Of a stretch of DNA of 64,000 bases, positions 54,239 through 63,097 are shown piece after piece. The stretch is from Lederbergia wuyishanensis (lineage in GTDB: Bacteria; Bacillota; Bacilli; Bacillales; Bacillaceae_C), in the NCBI RefSeq assembly GCF_022900255.1, contig NZ_JALIRM010000010.1, positions 159,149 to 223,148 of the forward strand. Direction: 5' to 3'. Within the stretch, counting starts at the first letter, position 1, and each line of letters begins with the position of its first letter. The notes beneath the pieces were generated by a model. It was not told where the DNA came from, ran no database searches, and worked only from the letters and a program-made list of their open reading frames with translations. A program made the translations under genes and the position numbers.

Positions 54239-54246
54239 GCCGATAT
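54239..54246 (+). promoter_or_regulatory. Sigma-D -10 element before the flagellin gene
   Basis: GCCGATAT is a perfect match to the sigma-D (flagellar sigma) -10 consensus, 40 bases before the flagellin start. The -35 side (expected TAAA about 15 bases upstream) is weak. Confidence 0.6.
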
Positions 54247-54285
54247 TATCCAAAATACTTTTTATTGCTGAGAGGAGCGAGAAGG

Positions 54286-55104
54286 ATGCTGGGTAAATGG
54301 TATAGTACAGGATTATCGATGATCAACCAAATGAATCGGCATCTCGCCATATCACAGCGATCACTAGAGCGAATTTCAACTGGGCTAATGATTAATCGAG
54401 CAAGTGATGACCCTGCTGGACTGGCAATATCGGAAAAAATGCGTGCACAAATTCGTGGTCTCCATATGGCGGGGCGAAATATTCAAGACGGGATTTCTTT
54501 GCTGCAAACAGCAGAAGGTGGCTTGAATGAAACACATGCTATTTTACAAAGAATGAGAGAATTAAGCGTCCAATCTGCAAGTGATACATATACAGATGCT
54601 GATCGTGAAGCGTTGGCTTTAGAATTTGAAGAACTGAAAAAAGAAATACAACGAATTTCTAAGGATCTTCAGTTTAACTCTATGCCTTTGCTTGATGGTT
54701 CGAGAAGTTCTATTCGTATTCAGGCGGGAGCGAACGCAGGGCAGTATATTGAATTGTCGATTGGGGATATGGGTGTCGATGATACGGGAATCAATATTGA
54801 AAAGCTATCCATTAGTACCAGAGATGGCGCCAATAAAGCTATGTCAAAGCTTGACGAGGCTATAACCAAGGTTTCTTCTGAGCGCTCTAAAATAGGGGCT
54901 TATATGAATAGACTGGAACATGCTTATAACAACGCAATGAATATGGAGGAAAACCTTATTGCGGCCGAATCAAGAATTCGAGATGCAGACATCGCAAAAG
55001 AAATCATGGATTATACAAAAGCGAATATTTTACTACAGGCAAATCAATATGTCATGAGCTTGCATATGCAACAAGCGTATTCGGTTTTGCAATTGTTAAA
55101 ATAA
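54286..55104 (+). CDS. Orphan flagellin-like protein
   Basis: 272 residues from ATG 54286 after GAGGAGCGAGAAGG. The conserved D0/D1 helices are clear: LERISTGLMINRASDDPAGL, AISEKMRAQIRGLHMAGRN, IQDGISLLQTAEGGLNETHA, and the C-terminal ESRIRDADIAKEIMDYTKAN. The N-terminus is not the usual MRINHNI, and the last residues carry an insertion between QANQ and VLQLLK. The central variable domain is minimal. No other flagellar gene is within the window. Probably a secondary flagellin under sigma-D control; whether it enters the filament is unknown. Confidence 0.88.
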   Translation: MLGKWYSTGLSMINQMNRHLAISQRSLERISTGLMINRASDDPAGLAISEKMRAQIRGLHMAGRNIQDGISLLQTAEGGLNETHAILQRMRELSVQSASDTYTDADREALALEFEELKKEIQRISKDLQFNSMPLLDGSRSSIRIQAGANAGQYIELSIGDMGVDDTGINIEKLSISTRDGANKAMSKLDEAITKVSSERSKIGAYMNRLEHAYNNAMNMEENLIAAESRIRDADIAKEIMDYTKANILLQANQYVMSLHMQQAYSVLQLLK

Positions 55105-55143
55105 AAAAACAACTTGGTATGAATATCTGTTTTTCGACTATTG

Positions 55144-55651
55144 ATTATCGACTAAATTAGAGAAACTACCTGGTTCACTAGGAATTAAAGAAGGATAAAC
55201 GATAAAATCAATTAACCTCGGACTTTCATCGAGAATTACATCCGAATTACCGATCATATTTGAATATCCCCTCGCTTCATCGGTAATTAGAGCTGGATTA
55301 CCGACCAAATCCAAATAACTCGAACTTTCATCGAGAATAAGAACCGAATTAACGACCAAATTGGAATATCACCTTGGTTCATCGGTAATTAAAGCTGGAT
55401 TACCGATCAAATCCAATTAATTCGAACTTTCACCGAGAATAAGAATCTAATTAACGACCAAATTGGAATATCGCCTTGATTCATTGTTAATTAAGGTTGG
55501 ATTACCGATCAAATCAATTAACCTCGGACTTTCATCGAGAATTAGAACTGAATTACCGATCATATGGGAATATCTCCTCGGTTCTTCGGGAATTAGAGCC
55601 AGATTACCTACCAAATCAATAAACCCAGGACTTTCATCGAGATTAAAACAG
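55144..55651. repeat. Ten-unit tandem repeat with a 51-base period
   Basis: Units start with ATTACCGAxCAAAT or a variant at 55144, 55195, 55246 and so on. Two unit types alternate: one containing GGAATATCxCCTCGGTTCAT, the other TCGxACTTTCATCGAGAAT. The higher period is therefore 102 bases. Because 51 is divisible by three, the minus strand reads as 17-residue units such as NPALITDEARGYSNMIG and NSDVILDESPRLIDFIV for about 4 units. Stop codons then appear, so no long open frame survives. It fills the gap between the flagellin gene and glmM. Confidence 0.85.
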
Positions 55652-55780
55652 TATATCTAATACGCCATTACAAATCGAATCCATTACAAGTTCTGCCTTT
55701 CCTCGTAAAAAGGGATTTTCCCATAATAAAAAGATGCAACAGAGCAAGAATTCCGCTCTATTGCACCTTATCAAAACTAT

Positions 55781-57130
55781 TTACTCCGCCAAGCCCATTT
55801 CTGCTTCTACTACTGCTGAAATGCGATTAACGTAATCTTCGCACGCTTCTTTTGTCGGTGCCTCTGCCATTACACGAACAAGTGGTTCTGTGCCGGATGG
55901 GCGAACGAGGATTCGACCGTTTCCATTCATTTCGGATTCTACTTGGTCAATTATTTCTTTTACTTTTTCGTTGTCGGTAACATGATGTTTATCTGTTACT
56001 CGTATGTTTACTAGCTTTTGCGGATATTTTTTCATTCCATTGGCAAGTTCTGAAAGTGGTTTTCCGGTAAGCTTCATAGTATTAATCAGTTGAAGTCCTG
56101 TTAAAAGTCCGTCACCTGTTGTGTTGTAATCAAGGAAAATAATATGTCCGGACTGCTCGCCGCCGAGATTGTAGCCGTTATTTTTCATTTCTTCAACAAC
56201 ATAGCGATCACCTACAGCTGTTTGAGCACTATTAATGCCTAATTCTTCAAGACCCTTATAATACCCCAAATTACTCATAACAGTTGAAACGACGGTTGAT
56301 TGTTTAAGTCGTGCTTCTGCATTCATATGTTTTGCGCATATGTAAAGAATATAGTCGCCGTCGACTATGTCACCATTTTCGTCAATAGCGATAACGCGAT
56401 CCCCATCTCCATCAAACGCCAGTCCCACATCTGCTCCTTTTTCTTTCAAAAATTCAGCCAGCGCCTCTGGATGAGTTGACCCAACTCCATCATTAATATT
56501 TAAACCATTTGGAGAGGAGCCCATTGTCGATACATCAGCTTCCAAATCTGCAAATAAATGGGTTGCCAAAGATGAAGTGGCTCCATGAGCGCAATCCAGC
56601 GCAACATGAATCCCAGAGAAATCTTCGTCCACAGTTTGCTTAAGGAATTGCAAATATTTTTGTCCACCTTCAAAATAGTCACTCACTAGTCCAAGATCTT
56701 TTCCGACTGGCCGAGGTAATGTATCTTCTTCTAATTCTAGCAATTCTTCAATTTCTTCTTCTTGTTCATCTGACAGTTTAAATCCATCTGGTCCAAAAAA
56801 TTTGATTCCATTATCTGCAACTGGATTATGTGAAGCAGAAATCATTACTCCAGCTTGAGCACCTAACGCTTTCGTTAAATAAGCCACTCCTGGTGTAGAA
56901 ATCACACCTAAGCGCATGACCTCTGCTCCAATCGATAATAATCCCGATACAAGAGCCCCTTCCAGCATATGGCCAGAAATTCGGGTATCGCGGCCGATGA
57001 GAATTTTAGGGCGTTCTGAGTTTTTTGTTAAAACATAACCTCCAAAGCGACCTAATTTGAAAGCCAACTCTGGTGTCAGCTCTGAATTCGCTACCCCTCG
57101 TACTCCATCAGTTCCAAAATATTTACCCAT
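55781..57130 (-). CDS. glmM: Phosphoglucosamine mutase
   Basis: 449 residues from ATG 57130 after GAAGGAGCGATAGATA; a longer frame is not needed. Converts glucosamine-6-phosphate to glucosamine-1-phosphate for UDP-GlcNAc. [11 protein letters not shown] at the start, the phosphoserine loop [15 protein letters not shown], the metal loop [11 protein letters not shown], sugar-binding GGEQSGHII, and the phosphate-binding [12 protein letters not shown]. Last gene of the conserved cdaA-cdaR-glmM cluster; CdaA and GlmM are known to interact. glmS does not follow directly. Confidence 0.97.
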   Translation of the reverse strand: MGKYFGTDGVRGVANSELTPELAFKLGRFGGYVLTKNSERPKILIGRDTRISGHMLEGALVSGLLSIGAEVMRLGVISTPGVAYLTKALGAQAGVMISASHNPVADNGIKFFGPDGFKLSDEQEEEIEELLELEEDTLPRPVGKDLGLVSDYFEGGQKYLQFLKQTVDEDFSGIHVALDCAHGATSSLATHLFADLEADVSTMGSSPNGLNINDGVGSTHPEALAEFLKEKGADVGLAFDGDGDRVIAIDENGDIVDGDYILYICAKHMNAEARLKQSTVVSTVMSNLGYYKGLEELGINSAQTAVGDRYVVEEMKNNGYNLGGEQSGHIIFLDYNTTGDGLLTGLQLINTMKLTGKPLSELANGMKKYPQKLVNIRVTDKHHVTDNEKVKEIIDQVESEMNGNGRILVRPSGTEPLVRVMAEAPTKEACEDYVNRISAVVEAEMGLAE

Positions 57131-57164
57131 TATATCTATCGCTCCTTCTTCGAACAATGATCAT

Positions 57165-58409
57165 TTACACATTTTCCTTTTCTGTTAAGCGTATTTTCGC
57201 CTTTTTTTCCGATAGTTCCCACTGTACATCTTTTAAACCTTCTACTACTAAATCAACTTCATGGTCGCCGGCACTAAGACCGCTCAAATTTAACAATACA
57301 TGAAAATCACTATCAAGAGCCTTTTCCAGGTTATCCTTTTCACCGGTAACCTTTAGCGATACTGTTCCATTTACAGGAGATACTATCTCCATATTTAAAT
57401 CTGAACTAAGCCCTTTGTTTTCAATTTTTATATCCTTCAAAGTTTTTTCTTCCTGTTTTTTCTCTGTTAGAATTTTAACTTTTATTTTATCCGGTGTAAT
57501 TTTATTAACACCAAGTGGATATTTAAGTGGAACTTCAAGTTCGGTGTCTTCGCGAATGTCGCTAACATCGACTGTAACCTCAAGTTCGTCAACATCTTTT
57601 AATATTTCAGTTCTTCCAAATATGACTACCTCAGGTGTAACCGTGCTGATTGTTTTGATATGAATATCATCTGGTGGAGTACCAGTTGTATTAATCTTTA
57701 CGGGTACGTTTTTTCTAGGATTTGTCACAGGAATTGTCACTAATACTGATTCAGGTTCAACGATAACATCAAGCTTGTTCAATTCTCGGTCAAGAACCGT
57801 TACTTTTGCATATTGTTTGATTGTGTCGCTAATTAGACCACTTGCATCAATGGTTGCTTTCACATAAGAAATTTTATCAATGACATCCTTAGCACCAGTA
57901 ATTCTTACTGTTTTCGGGTCTACATCAGGGCGTTCGGCTTCAAATCCTTCCGCAAGTATACTGCGGTTAAATTCAGCCTCTACTCCAAATTCCTTCGATA
58001 CTTTTTCTTGCAGAGAAATATCTGCATAGGACGGTTCAATCGTAACTTTTAACTTATCAGATATATCTTTATATAAAAATTGAACACGATGTTTTCCTAT
58101 TTCAAAGTCGGATAAATCAACATATACTGTAAAATCTCTTTGTCTTTTCGCAGCTTCTACAAATCGACGCTGCCCTTCAACCTTCACATCAACCGTTTGA
58201 GGAATTCCAGTAACGACAAGGTTTTCGGAATCGTAATATACTTCAACAGGTACATTGGTTATCGTATCTGTATTTGCATTTTCCATATCGTTTGGCGTGG
58301 TCCCAGAATTCTTTCCGCCAAAATAATCATTTGCAGTAACAAAAAGCAAAATTGCCAAAAGCATTGATATGATTCTGACAAACCATGGATTTTCCATAAA
58401 TTTATCCAT
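57165..58409 (-). CDS. cdaR: YbbR-domain regulator of diadenylate cyclase
   Basis: 414 residues from ATG 58409 after AAGGGAGAAGACG, overlapping the cdaA stop by 8 bases. One N-terminal membrane segment (VRIISMLLAILLFVTA, about 10-26) and about four extracytoplasmic YbbR repeats, each of about 85 residues (VEVYYDSENLVVTGIPQTV, PVKINTTGTPPDDIHIKTIS and others). CdaR modulates CdaA activity from outside the membrane. The operon order cdaA-cdaR-glmM is conserved across Firmicutes. Confidence 0.94.
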   Translation of the reverse strand: MDKFMENPWFVRIISMLLAILLFVTANDYFGGKNSGTTPNDMENANTDTITNVPVEVYYDSENLVVTGIPQTVDVKVEGQRRFVEAAKRQRDFTVYVDLSDFEIGKHRVQFLYKDISDKLKVTIEPSYADISLQEKVSKEFGVEAEFNRSILAEGFEAERPDVDPKTVRITGAKDVIDKISYVKATIDASGLISDTIKQYAKVTVLDRELNKLDVIVEPESVLVTIPVTNPRKNVPVKINTTGTPPDDIHIKTISTVTPEVVIFGRTEILKDVDELEVTVDVSDIREDTELEVPLKYPLGVNKITPDKIKVKILTEKKQEEKTLKDIKIENKGLSSDLNMEIVSPVNGTVSLKVTGEKDNLEKALDSDFHVLLNLSGLSAGDHEVDLVVEGLKDVQWELSEKKAKIRLTEKENV

Positions 58410-59232
58410 TTTTCGTCTTCTCCCTTCTTTTCCAAATTGATGAGGAAGACTGTTTAGCTTTGTTATCATCAGTAAGCTCTTTTTCCAATACTGTTTGCAA
58501 CTGCTCTAAAGATAAATCCCGAAGTAATTCACCGTTTTTGGTAACAGATATGCCACCTGTTTCCTCCGAAACAACAATGGTTAAGCAATCTGTAACTTCA
58601 CTAATACCTAACGCTGCACGATGCCTCGTTCCTAGTTCCTTAGAAATGAAGGGACTTTCTGACAACGGAAGATAACAAGCTGCCGCAGCAATTTGCGTTT
58701 TTTGTATAATGACGGCACCATCGTGAAGAGGTGTATTCGGTATGAAAATATTAATCAAAAGTTCATGAGTCAATTTTGAATGGAGCGGGATTCCTGTTTC
58801 AATATAATCACCCATTCCCGTTTCCTTCTCAATCGAAATGAGGGCACCTATTCGCCTTTTAGCCATATAATTTACAGCATTTATAATAGCATCCAGTCTT
58901 TGCTTTTGTTCTTCCTCTTCATGAATACCACTTCTTGCAAAAAACTTTCCACGTCCAAGCTGCTCAAGTGCACGCCTTAACTCAGGCTGGAAGATAATAA
59001 TTATCGCTAAAAATCCCCATGTCATTACTGTTTCCATTAACATGTTTAATGTATTTAGATTAAGTACACCACTTAAAATCCAAACAAGGATGATGACAAA
59101 AATCCCGGTTAAAAGTTGGACGGCCTTAGTGCCACGGATGAACATAATCAATTTATATATAACGTACCAAACGAGGAAAATGTCCACTATATGGGATAAG
59201 ACACCCAAGATGGTAAGGTTCTCAAACGGCAT
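58402..59232 (-). CDS. cdaA: Diadenylate cyclase (c-di-AMP synthase)
   Basis: 276 residues. Three membrane segments in the first 80, then the DAC domain with LHDGAVII (DGA motif) and LGTRHRAALG (RHR motif), the two ATP-binding signatures. Makes cyclic di-AMP from two ATP, which controls potassium and osmolyte transport and wall homeostasis. GGTGGAGGAAAGAAC precedes the ATG. First gene of the cdaA-cdaR-glmM operon, with its own promoter after the rsiW terminator. Confidence 0.96.
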   Translation of the reverse strand: MPFENLTILGVLSHIVDIFLVWYVIYKLIMFIRGTKAVQLLTGIFVIILVWILSGVLNLNTLNMLMETVMTWGFLAIIIIFQPELRRALEQLGRGKFFARSGIHEEEEQKQRLDAIINAVNYMAKRRIGALISIEKETGMGDYIETGIPLHSKLTHELLINIFIPNTPLHDGAVIIQKTQIAAAACYLPLSESPFISKELGTRHRAALGISEVTDCLTIVVSEETGGISVTKNGELLRDLSLEQLQTVLEKELTDDNKAKQSSSSIWKRREKTKNG

Positions 59233-59302
59233 GTTCTTTCCTCCACCTATTTAATCGAATTGAGAAGTACTATACTTTTAAAGTATGGATAATAACTAAT
59301 CC

Positions 59303-59311
59303 ATTATAACA
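59303..59311 (-). promoter_or_regulatory. Extended -10 promoter before cdaA
   Basis: On the minus strand TGTTATAAT has the TGn extension and a perfect TATAAT, about 70 bases before the cdaA start. No strong -35 is seen. Confidence 0.5.
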
Positions 59312-59358
59312 TAATTTCAGCGAAACCAACTACAGAGGAAAGAGCAAGTAACAAAGAT

Positions 59359-59386
59359 GAAAAAAAGGACTGCAAAATGCAATCCT
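59359..59386 (-). terminator. Terminator of the sigW-rsiW operon
   Basis: On the minus strand AGGATTGCA pairs with TGCAGTCCT (one G-U pair) followed by seven T, twelve bases after the rsiW stop. Confidence 0.8.
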
Positions 59387-59397
59387 CTCAATCCTCT

Positions 59398-60039
59398 TTA
59401 TTCTTCCTCAAACAAATTGACGACTTTTTTGCCACCGTCTTTAATTTTATACCAAAGCCATTCAAACAATTCATTGATTTCTTCAATATCTCCAGTAACA
59501 TCACCAGCTGAAGCTAAATATTTCTCTCCATTAATGATCTTTCCATTAATAATGGTCACATTACCATTAACCTTTCCTTCAATACGAAGGTTTCCATTTT
59601 TTACGGTAATGTCCCCATTCACAACTTCACCTTCAGGGACAATTACTGTATTATTTTCTACTATTAAATTATCTTGTTTTGTAACAGAAAATTTCTGATC
59701 ATCGTTCCATATATTTAATACACTGCCAGCCATCAGTACTAAAAATAAAGAAGCTGCCGCCAAAATAGGATGATTGCGTAACCAGCGCTTTACACCTGCA
59801 CTGCTTTTTTCTTTAGGTAATCTTGCCATAACATCAGCGGTAAATCCGCTAGAAACTTTTATATGTGACGAGCTTTTTACATAAGCTTCAGTTCTTTTAA
59901 GTTCTTGAAAATGCTTTTGACATTCAGGGCATTTTTGCAAATGGTCTTTTAATTTTTGCTCTTCATCATGAGATAGGTCACTATCTAAAGACTCTTGCAT
60001 ATAGAGAATAATCTCTTCGGGACATGCCTTCACTTTCAT
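59398..60039 (-). CDS. rsiW: Anti-sigma-W factor
   Basis: 213 residues from ATG 60039 after GAAAGGTGAG. N-terminal zinc anti-sigma domain with HLQKCPECQKHF (HxxxCxxC), then MARLPKEKSSAGVKRWLRNHP as in B. subtilis RsiW, one membrane segment (ILAAASLFLVLMAGSVLNIW, about 100-120), and an outer domain with repeated polymer-like turns (NGDITVKNGNLRIEGKVNGN). It holds SigW until regulated proteolysis upon envelope stress. It follows sigW by 10 bases. Confidence 0.95.
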   Translation of the reverse strand: MKVKACPEEIILYMQESLDSDLSHDEEQKLKDHLQKCPECQKHFQELKRTEAYVKSSSHIKVSSGFTADVMARLPKEKSSAGVKRWLRNHPILAAASLFLVLMAGSVLNIWNDDQKFSVTKQDNLIVENNTVIVPEGEVVNGDITVKNGNLRIEGKVNGNVTIINGKIINGEKYLASAGDVTGDIEEINELFEWLWYKIKDGGKKVVNLFEEE

Positions 60040-60049
60040 TCTCACCTTT

Positions 60050-60613
60050 CTACAAATTGTTCAACTGTTTTCGAAGTGCTTCACGCGCCCTGTGTATTCG
60101 GGTTTTGACCGTTCCAAGCGGCATTTCCAACACTTCACTAATCTCATTTAATGACAGGTCATCAATATATCTTAAAACTATGACAACCCTATACTTATCT
60201 GGGAGTCGCAATATTTCTCGTTGAACAATTTCTTGAAGTTCCATCGTCTCCACTTCGGAATCAGGAGATTTCCCCTCAGCAGCAATTTGAGAATACATTG
60301 TCAAACCTTCTGTTCCAGCAAGCTCCGCATCTAAAAAATAGTCTGGCTTCTTTTTTCTAATACGGTCGATGCAAAGATTTGTTGCAATTCTGTAAAGCCA
60401 TGTAGAAAACTTTCTACTTTGATTGAAACTATGAATATTCACATAGGCTCTTACAAAAGCTTCCTGTGCAATATCTTCTGCCTCGTGTCGATTCCCTAGC
60501 ATTCTATAGCATAACTGGAACACTTTATCTTTAAACAATTCTACGATTTCCCCAAATGCTTCCTGATCGCCCTTTAATACATCCCTAATTCTTTGATTAA
60601 CAATCAAATCCAT
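60050..60613 (-). CDS. sigW: ECF sigma factor W
   Basis: 187 residues. Region 2: LFKDKVFQLCYRMLGNRHEAEDIAQEAFVRAY with KFSTWLYRIATNLCIDRIR. Region 4: LPDKYRVVIVLRYIDDLSLNEISEVLEMPLGTVKTRIHRAREALRK. It controls genes against wall-active antibiotics and membrane damage. Identity is supported by the adjoining rsiW, by cdaA downstream as in Bacillus, and by a perfect SigW-type promoter in front. Confidence 0.96.
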   Translation of the reverse strand: MDLIVNQRIRDVLKGDQEAFGEIVELFKDKVFQLCYRMLGNRHEAEDIAQEAFVRAYVNIHSFNQSRKFSTWLYRIATNLCIDRIRKKKPDYFLDAELAGTEGLTMYSQIAAEGKSPDSEVETMELQEIVQREILRLPDKYRVVIVLRYIDDLSLNEISEVLEMPLGTVKTRIHRAREALRKQLNNL

Positions 60614-60651
60614 TCTCTCTCTACCTCCCGCTCTATGCGGTTATCCATTTA

Positions 60652-60677
60652 TACGTATGAATATTAAAAAGGTTTCA
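60652..60677 (-). promoter_or_regulatory. SigW autoregulatory promoter
   Basis: On the minus strand TGAAAC (60677-60672), exactly 16 bases, then CGTATA. This is a perfect match to the SigW consensus and lies 39 bases before the sigW start. Confidence 0.88.
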
Positions 60678-60812
60678 CGTATAGGTTTGACCTTTTAATT
60701 TTTTCTCGATAAAAAATCACATTAACTCTATATTAACAAATTTTACCGTATCTTGTTTAATATTTTGTAAAATGGATATAAAGATGATAATAAATATGGG
60801 GGAGGCTCATGA

Positions 60813-60983
60813 TTGTTGAATCCGGAAGAATTATTAGTAAAAATTGAATCCCATCGAAGTAAAATGGTCGAACTTGGTTTAGCTTCATCTTTTTTAGATG
60901 AGCGTGTAGTCCAAATAAGCTATGAACTAGATATTCTTTTAAATAAATATCAAGCAGTGACGTGTAAAACAGGAAAACGATAA
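60813..60983 (+). CDS. Spo0E-like aspartyl-phosphate phosphatase peptide
   Basis: 56 residues from TTG 60813 (TTG 60816 also possible), preceded by GGGGGAGGC. The C-terminal half, LDERVVQISYELDILLNKYQ, carries the SxELDxLLxxY signature (SYELD for SQELD) of Spo0E-type phosphatases, and the first half is the matching helix (EELLVKIESHRSKMVELGL). Such peptides dephosphorylate Spo0A and delay sporulation. It lies divergent from sigW and convergent with arginase. Confidence 0.8.
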   Translation: MLNPEELLVKIESHRSKMVELGLASSFLDERVVQISYELDILLNKYQAVTCKTGKR

Positions 60984-61013
60984 TCCATTGTCATGCATGC
61001 CACTGCTTTATAT

Positions 61014-61910
61014 TTATAATAATTTTTCCCCAAACAACGAACCCATCAAGGCTACGGCCACCTCGGCTGTTTTATTCCTTTCATCTAAAATTGGGTTTAC
61101 CTCCACGAATTCAGCGGAAGTAATCAGTTTTGTTTCTTCAAGCATCTCCATTGCTAAATGACTTTCTCGATAACTGATTCCTCCTAAAACTGGCGTTCCG
61201 ACACCAGGTGCATCGTGAGGATCAAGAGCGTCTAAATCAACCGATAAGTGAACGCCATCCGTTCTATTTTTTAGTAACTGAATCGACTCTTCCATAACTC
61301 GTGTCATCCCTAATCGATCAATTTCATGCATAGTAAAAACCTTAATATTTTTATTCTTTATAAATTCTCTCTCTCCTTTATCAAGATCTCTAGCACCAAT
61401 AATCACAACATTTTCTGGTTTTACTTTCGGACCATATCCTCCAATGCCGGTTAGTGATGGGTGACCATAGCCAAGGCTTGCTGCAAGTGGCATTCCATGA
61501 ATATTCCCCGATGGCGAAGTTTCCTCCGTATTTAAATCTCCATGAGCATCGAACCAAATAACCCCTAGATTTTTATAAAATTTACTAATTCCTGCAATTG
61601 TTCCAATAGCTATACTATGATCTCCACCAAATAACAATGGAAATCTTTTATTTTCAATAATGGTTTGGATTGAGCAAGCAAGTTCTTCACTTATTCTTGC
61701 AATCGCTTTCAAATTTTTCAATGAAATATGACTATCTTCTTCTAGAGAATCGACTTTTACAACAATATCTCCTATATCTTCTACGTCATAATCTAACTTG
61801 TTTAGTCGATTTAAAACCCCTGCATAACGAATCGCACTAGGTCCCATATCCACGCCTCTTCGTGTCTGACCAAGATCCATGGGAACACCTAATATAGAAA
61901 TCTTTTTCAT
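61014..61910 (-). CDS. rocF: Arginase
   Basis: 298 residues from ATG 61910 after GGGGAGGAGG; a longer frame to 61943 would include the ribosome binding site. Hydrolyses arginine to ornithine and urea. Binuclear manganese motifs: LLFGGDHSIAIG, WFDAHGDLNTEETSPSGNIHG and LSVDLDALDPHDAPGVGTPV. FVEVNPILDERNKTAEVAVAL ends the fold. In several bacilli arginase lies beside sigW as here; in B. subtilis it is in rocDEF. Confidence 0.96.
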   Translation of the reverse strand: MKKISILGVPMDLGQTRRGVDMGPSAIRYAGVLNRLNKLDYDVEDIGDIVVKVDSLEEDSHISLKNLKAIARISEELACSIQTIIENKRFPLLFGGDHSIAIGTIAGISKFYKNLGVIWFDAHGDLNTEETSPSGNIHGMPLAASLGYGHPSLTGIGGYGPKVKPENVVIIGARDLDKGEREFIKNKNIKVFTMHEIDRLGMTRVMEESIQLLKNRTDGVHLSVDLDALDPHDAPGVGTPVLGGISYRESHLAMEMLEETKLITSAEFVEVNPILDERNKTAEVAVALMGSLFGEKLL

Positions 61911-62071
61911 AGGTTTTCCTCCTCCCCTTTGTATAGTTATCATAACTTTTTTAATACTTATGGCTCAACTCAACATTTTTTTGTATATATATGCATTACA
62001 TAATAGAGGTAAACATCTTTGGAGTATGGAAATAAGTAAAAGGTACTAATAATGCTAGGGAGGATATTTCA

Positions 62072-62722
62072 ATGAAGTGGCGACCTGATATTCTTTTACA
62101 TTTCATCCTTGCTTATGTCATGATGAGTGGATTTATGATTTGGTTACCAATTATTAGAGGATTATTTGATGGCACAGCTTATACCTGGTCAGGGTGGCTT
62201 GGGATAGGTGGAAATGGGATTTTAGGTGATTATTGGTTATTACTTATATTTGCATCTATACTGTTATCCGTTATCTATTTAGGATGGCGAGGAGCTCAAA
62301 AACCATTTCATTGGTTATTGCTTATATGGCTTTTCCTATTGGTTGTTGAATCAGCTGCAATATTTTTCTCAAATGAAACAATTTATTTTAAGGGAGATAC
62401 TCTTGGCACACAATTTGATGCAGGTAAAATTATCTTCCCAATCGATCTATTCTTTTTAAGTATGTCTTGCTTTTGGATTTATCGTGATTTAAAGAAAAAA
62501 CGCCATAAAGGACAATTATCCTGGACTAAGAACAATAGAATGATGTTGATTATTTTTTTCTTAATCTTTCCTTTACAACTTATCACATTAAGGTTTTTGG
62601 ATTATGACCAGCTTGGGGTTTTCTTGACACTTTTTCAATGGCTCATTTTAAATATAGCATTTTATCCGTGGCGATCTTTTTATAAAATAAAAAGCCCTGA
62701 ACAACGTCCAGGACACAATTGA
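62072..62722 (+). CDS. Hypothetical multi-pass membrane protein
   Basis: 216 residues with six hydrophobic segments spaced over the whole length (PDILLHFILAYVMMSGFMIW, LLLIFASILLSVIYLGW and others). GGGAGGATATTTCA precedes the ATG. No family recognised. It lies between arginase (divergent) and the tRNA cluster (convergent). Confidence 0.65.
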   Translation: MKWRPDILLHFILAYVMMSGFMIWLPIIRGLFDGTAYTWSGWLGIGGNGILGDYWLLLIFASILLSVIYLGWRGAQKPFHWLLLIWLFLLVVESAAIFFSNETIYFKGDTLGTQFDAGKIIFPIDLFFLSMSCFWIYRDLKKKRHKGQLSWTKNNRMMLIIFFLIFPLQLITLRFLDYDQLGVFLTLFQWLILNIAFYPWRSFYKIKSPEQRPGHN

Positions 62723-62739
62723 AATTAAAATAATATGGT

Positions 62740-62815
62740 TGGTGGAGCCTAGCGGGATCGAACCGCTGACCTCCTGCGTGCAAGGCAGGCGCTCTCCCAG
62801 CTGAGCTAAGGCCCC
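62740..62815 (-). tRNA. tRNA-Ala (anticodon TGC), CCA encoded
   Basis: Minus strand folds as a cloverleaf: acceptor GGGGCCT with AGGCTCC (the G3-U70 pair of alanine tRNAs is present), anticodon loop CTTGCAC, T-loop GGTTCGATCCC, discriminator A and encoded CCA. Last of nine tRNAs behind the rRNA operon. Confidence 0.95.
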
Positions 62816-62884
62816 TTTAATAGATGTATGAAACGTAAAAGAAGCCTTGAACACTAATCAAGACAACTGTTAACGAATGGATGA

Positions 62885-62957
62885 TGAGCCATGCAGGATT
62901 CGAACCTGCGACCCTCTGATTAAAAGTCAGATGCTCTACCGACTGAGCTAATGGCTC
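62885..62957 (-). tRNA. tRNA-Lys (anticodon TTT), CCA not encoded
   Basis: Acceptor GAGCCAT with ATGGCTC, D arm TAGCTCAGTCGGTAGAGC, anticodon loop CTTTTAA, T arm GCAGGTTCGAATCCTGC, discriminator A followed by TCAT rather than CCA. Confidence 0.95.
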
Positions 62958-62958
62958 A

Positions 62959-63033
62959 TGGCTGGGCTAGCTGGATTCGAACCAACGAATGACGGAGTCA
63001 AAGTCCGTTGCCTTACCGCTTGGCTATAGCCCA
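62959..63033 (-). tRNA. tRNA-Gln (anticodon TTG), CCA encoded
   Basis: Acceptor TGGGCTA with TAGCCCA, D arm AGCCAAGCGGTAAGGC, anticodon loop CTTTGAC, T arm GGTTCGAATCC, discriminator G and CCA. One base separates it from tRNA-Lys. Confidence 0.95.
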
Positions 63034-63097
63034 TCGGATAAAATTTACATTATGTATAATACCCATTAATCAGAAATGTATCCATCTTTTATGTAAA

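Noticed and set aside
55144..55651. Possible CRISPR array in the 51-base repeat region
   Set aside because: Units are contiguous without unique spacers, and no cas genes are present.
55463..55660. Plus-strand open frame in the 51-base tandem array
   Set aside because: Period is a multiple of three, so any strand can stay open for some units; no ribosome binding site. Recorded as repeat instead.
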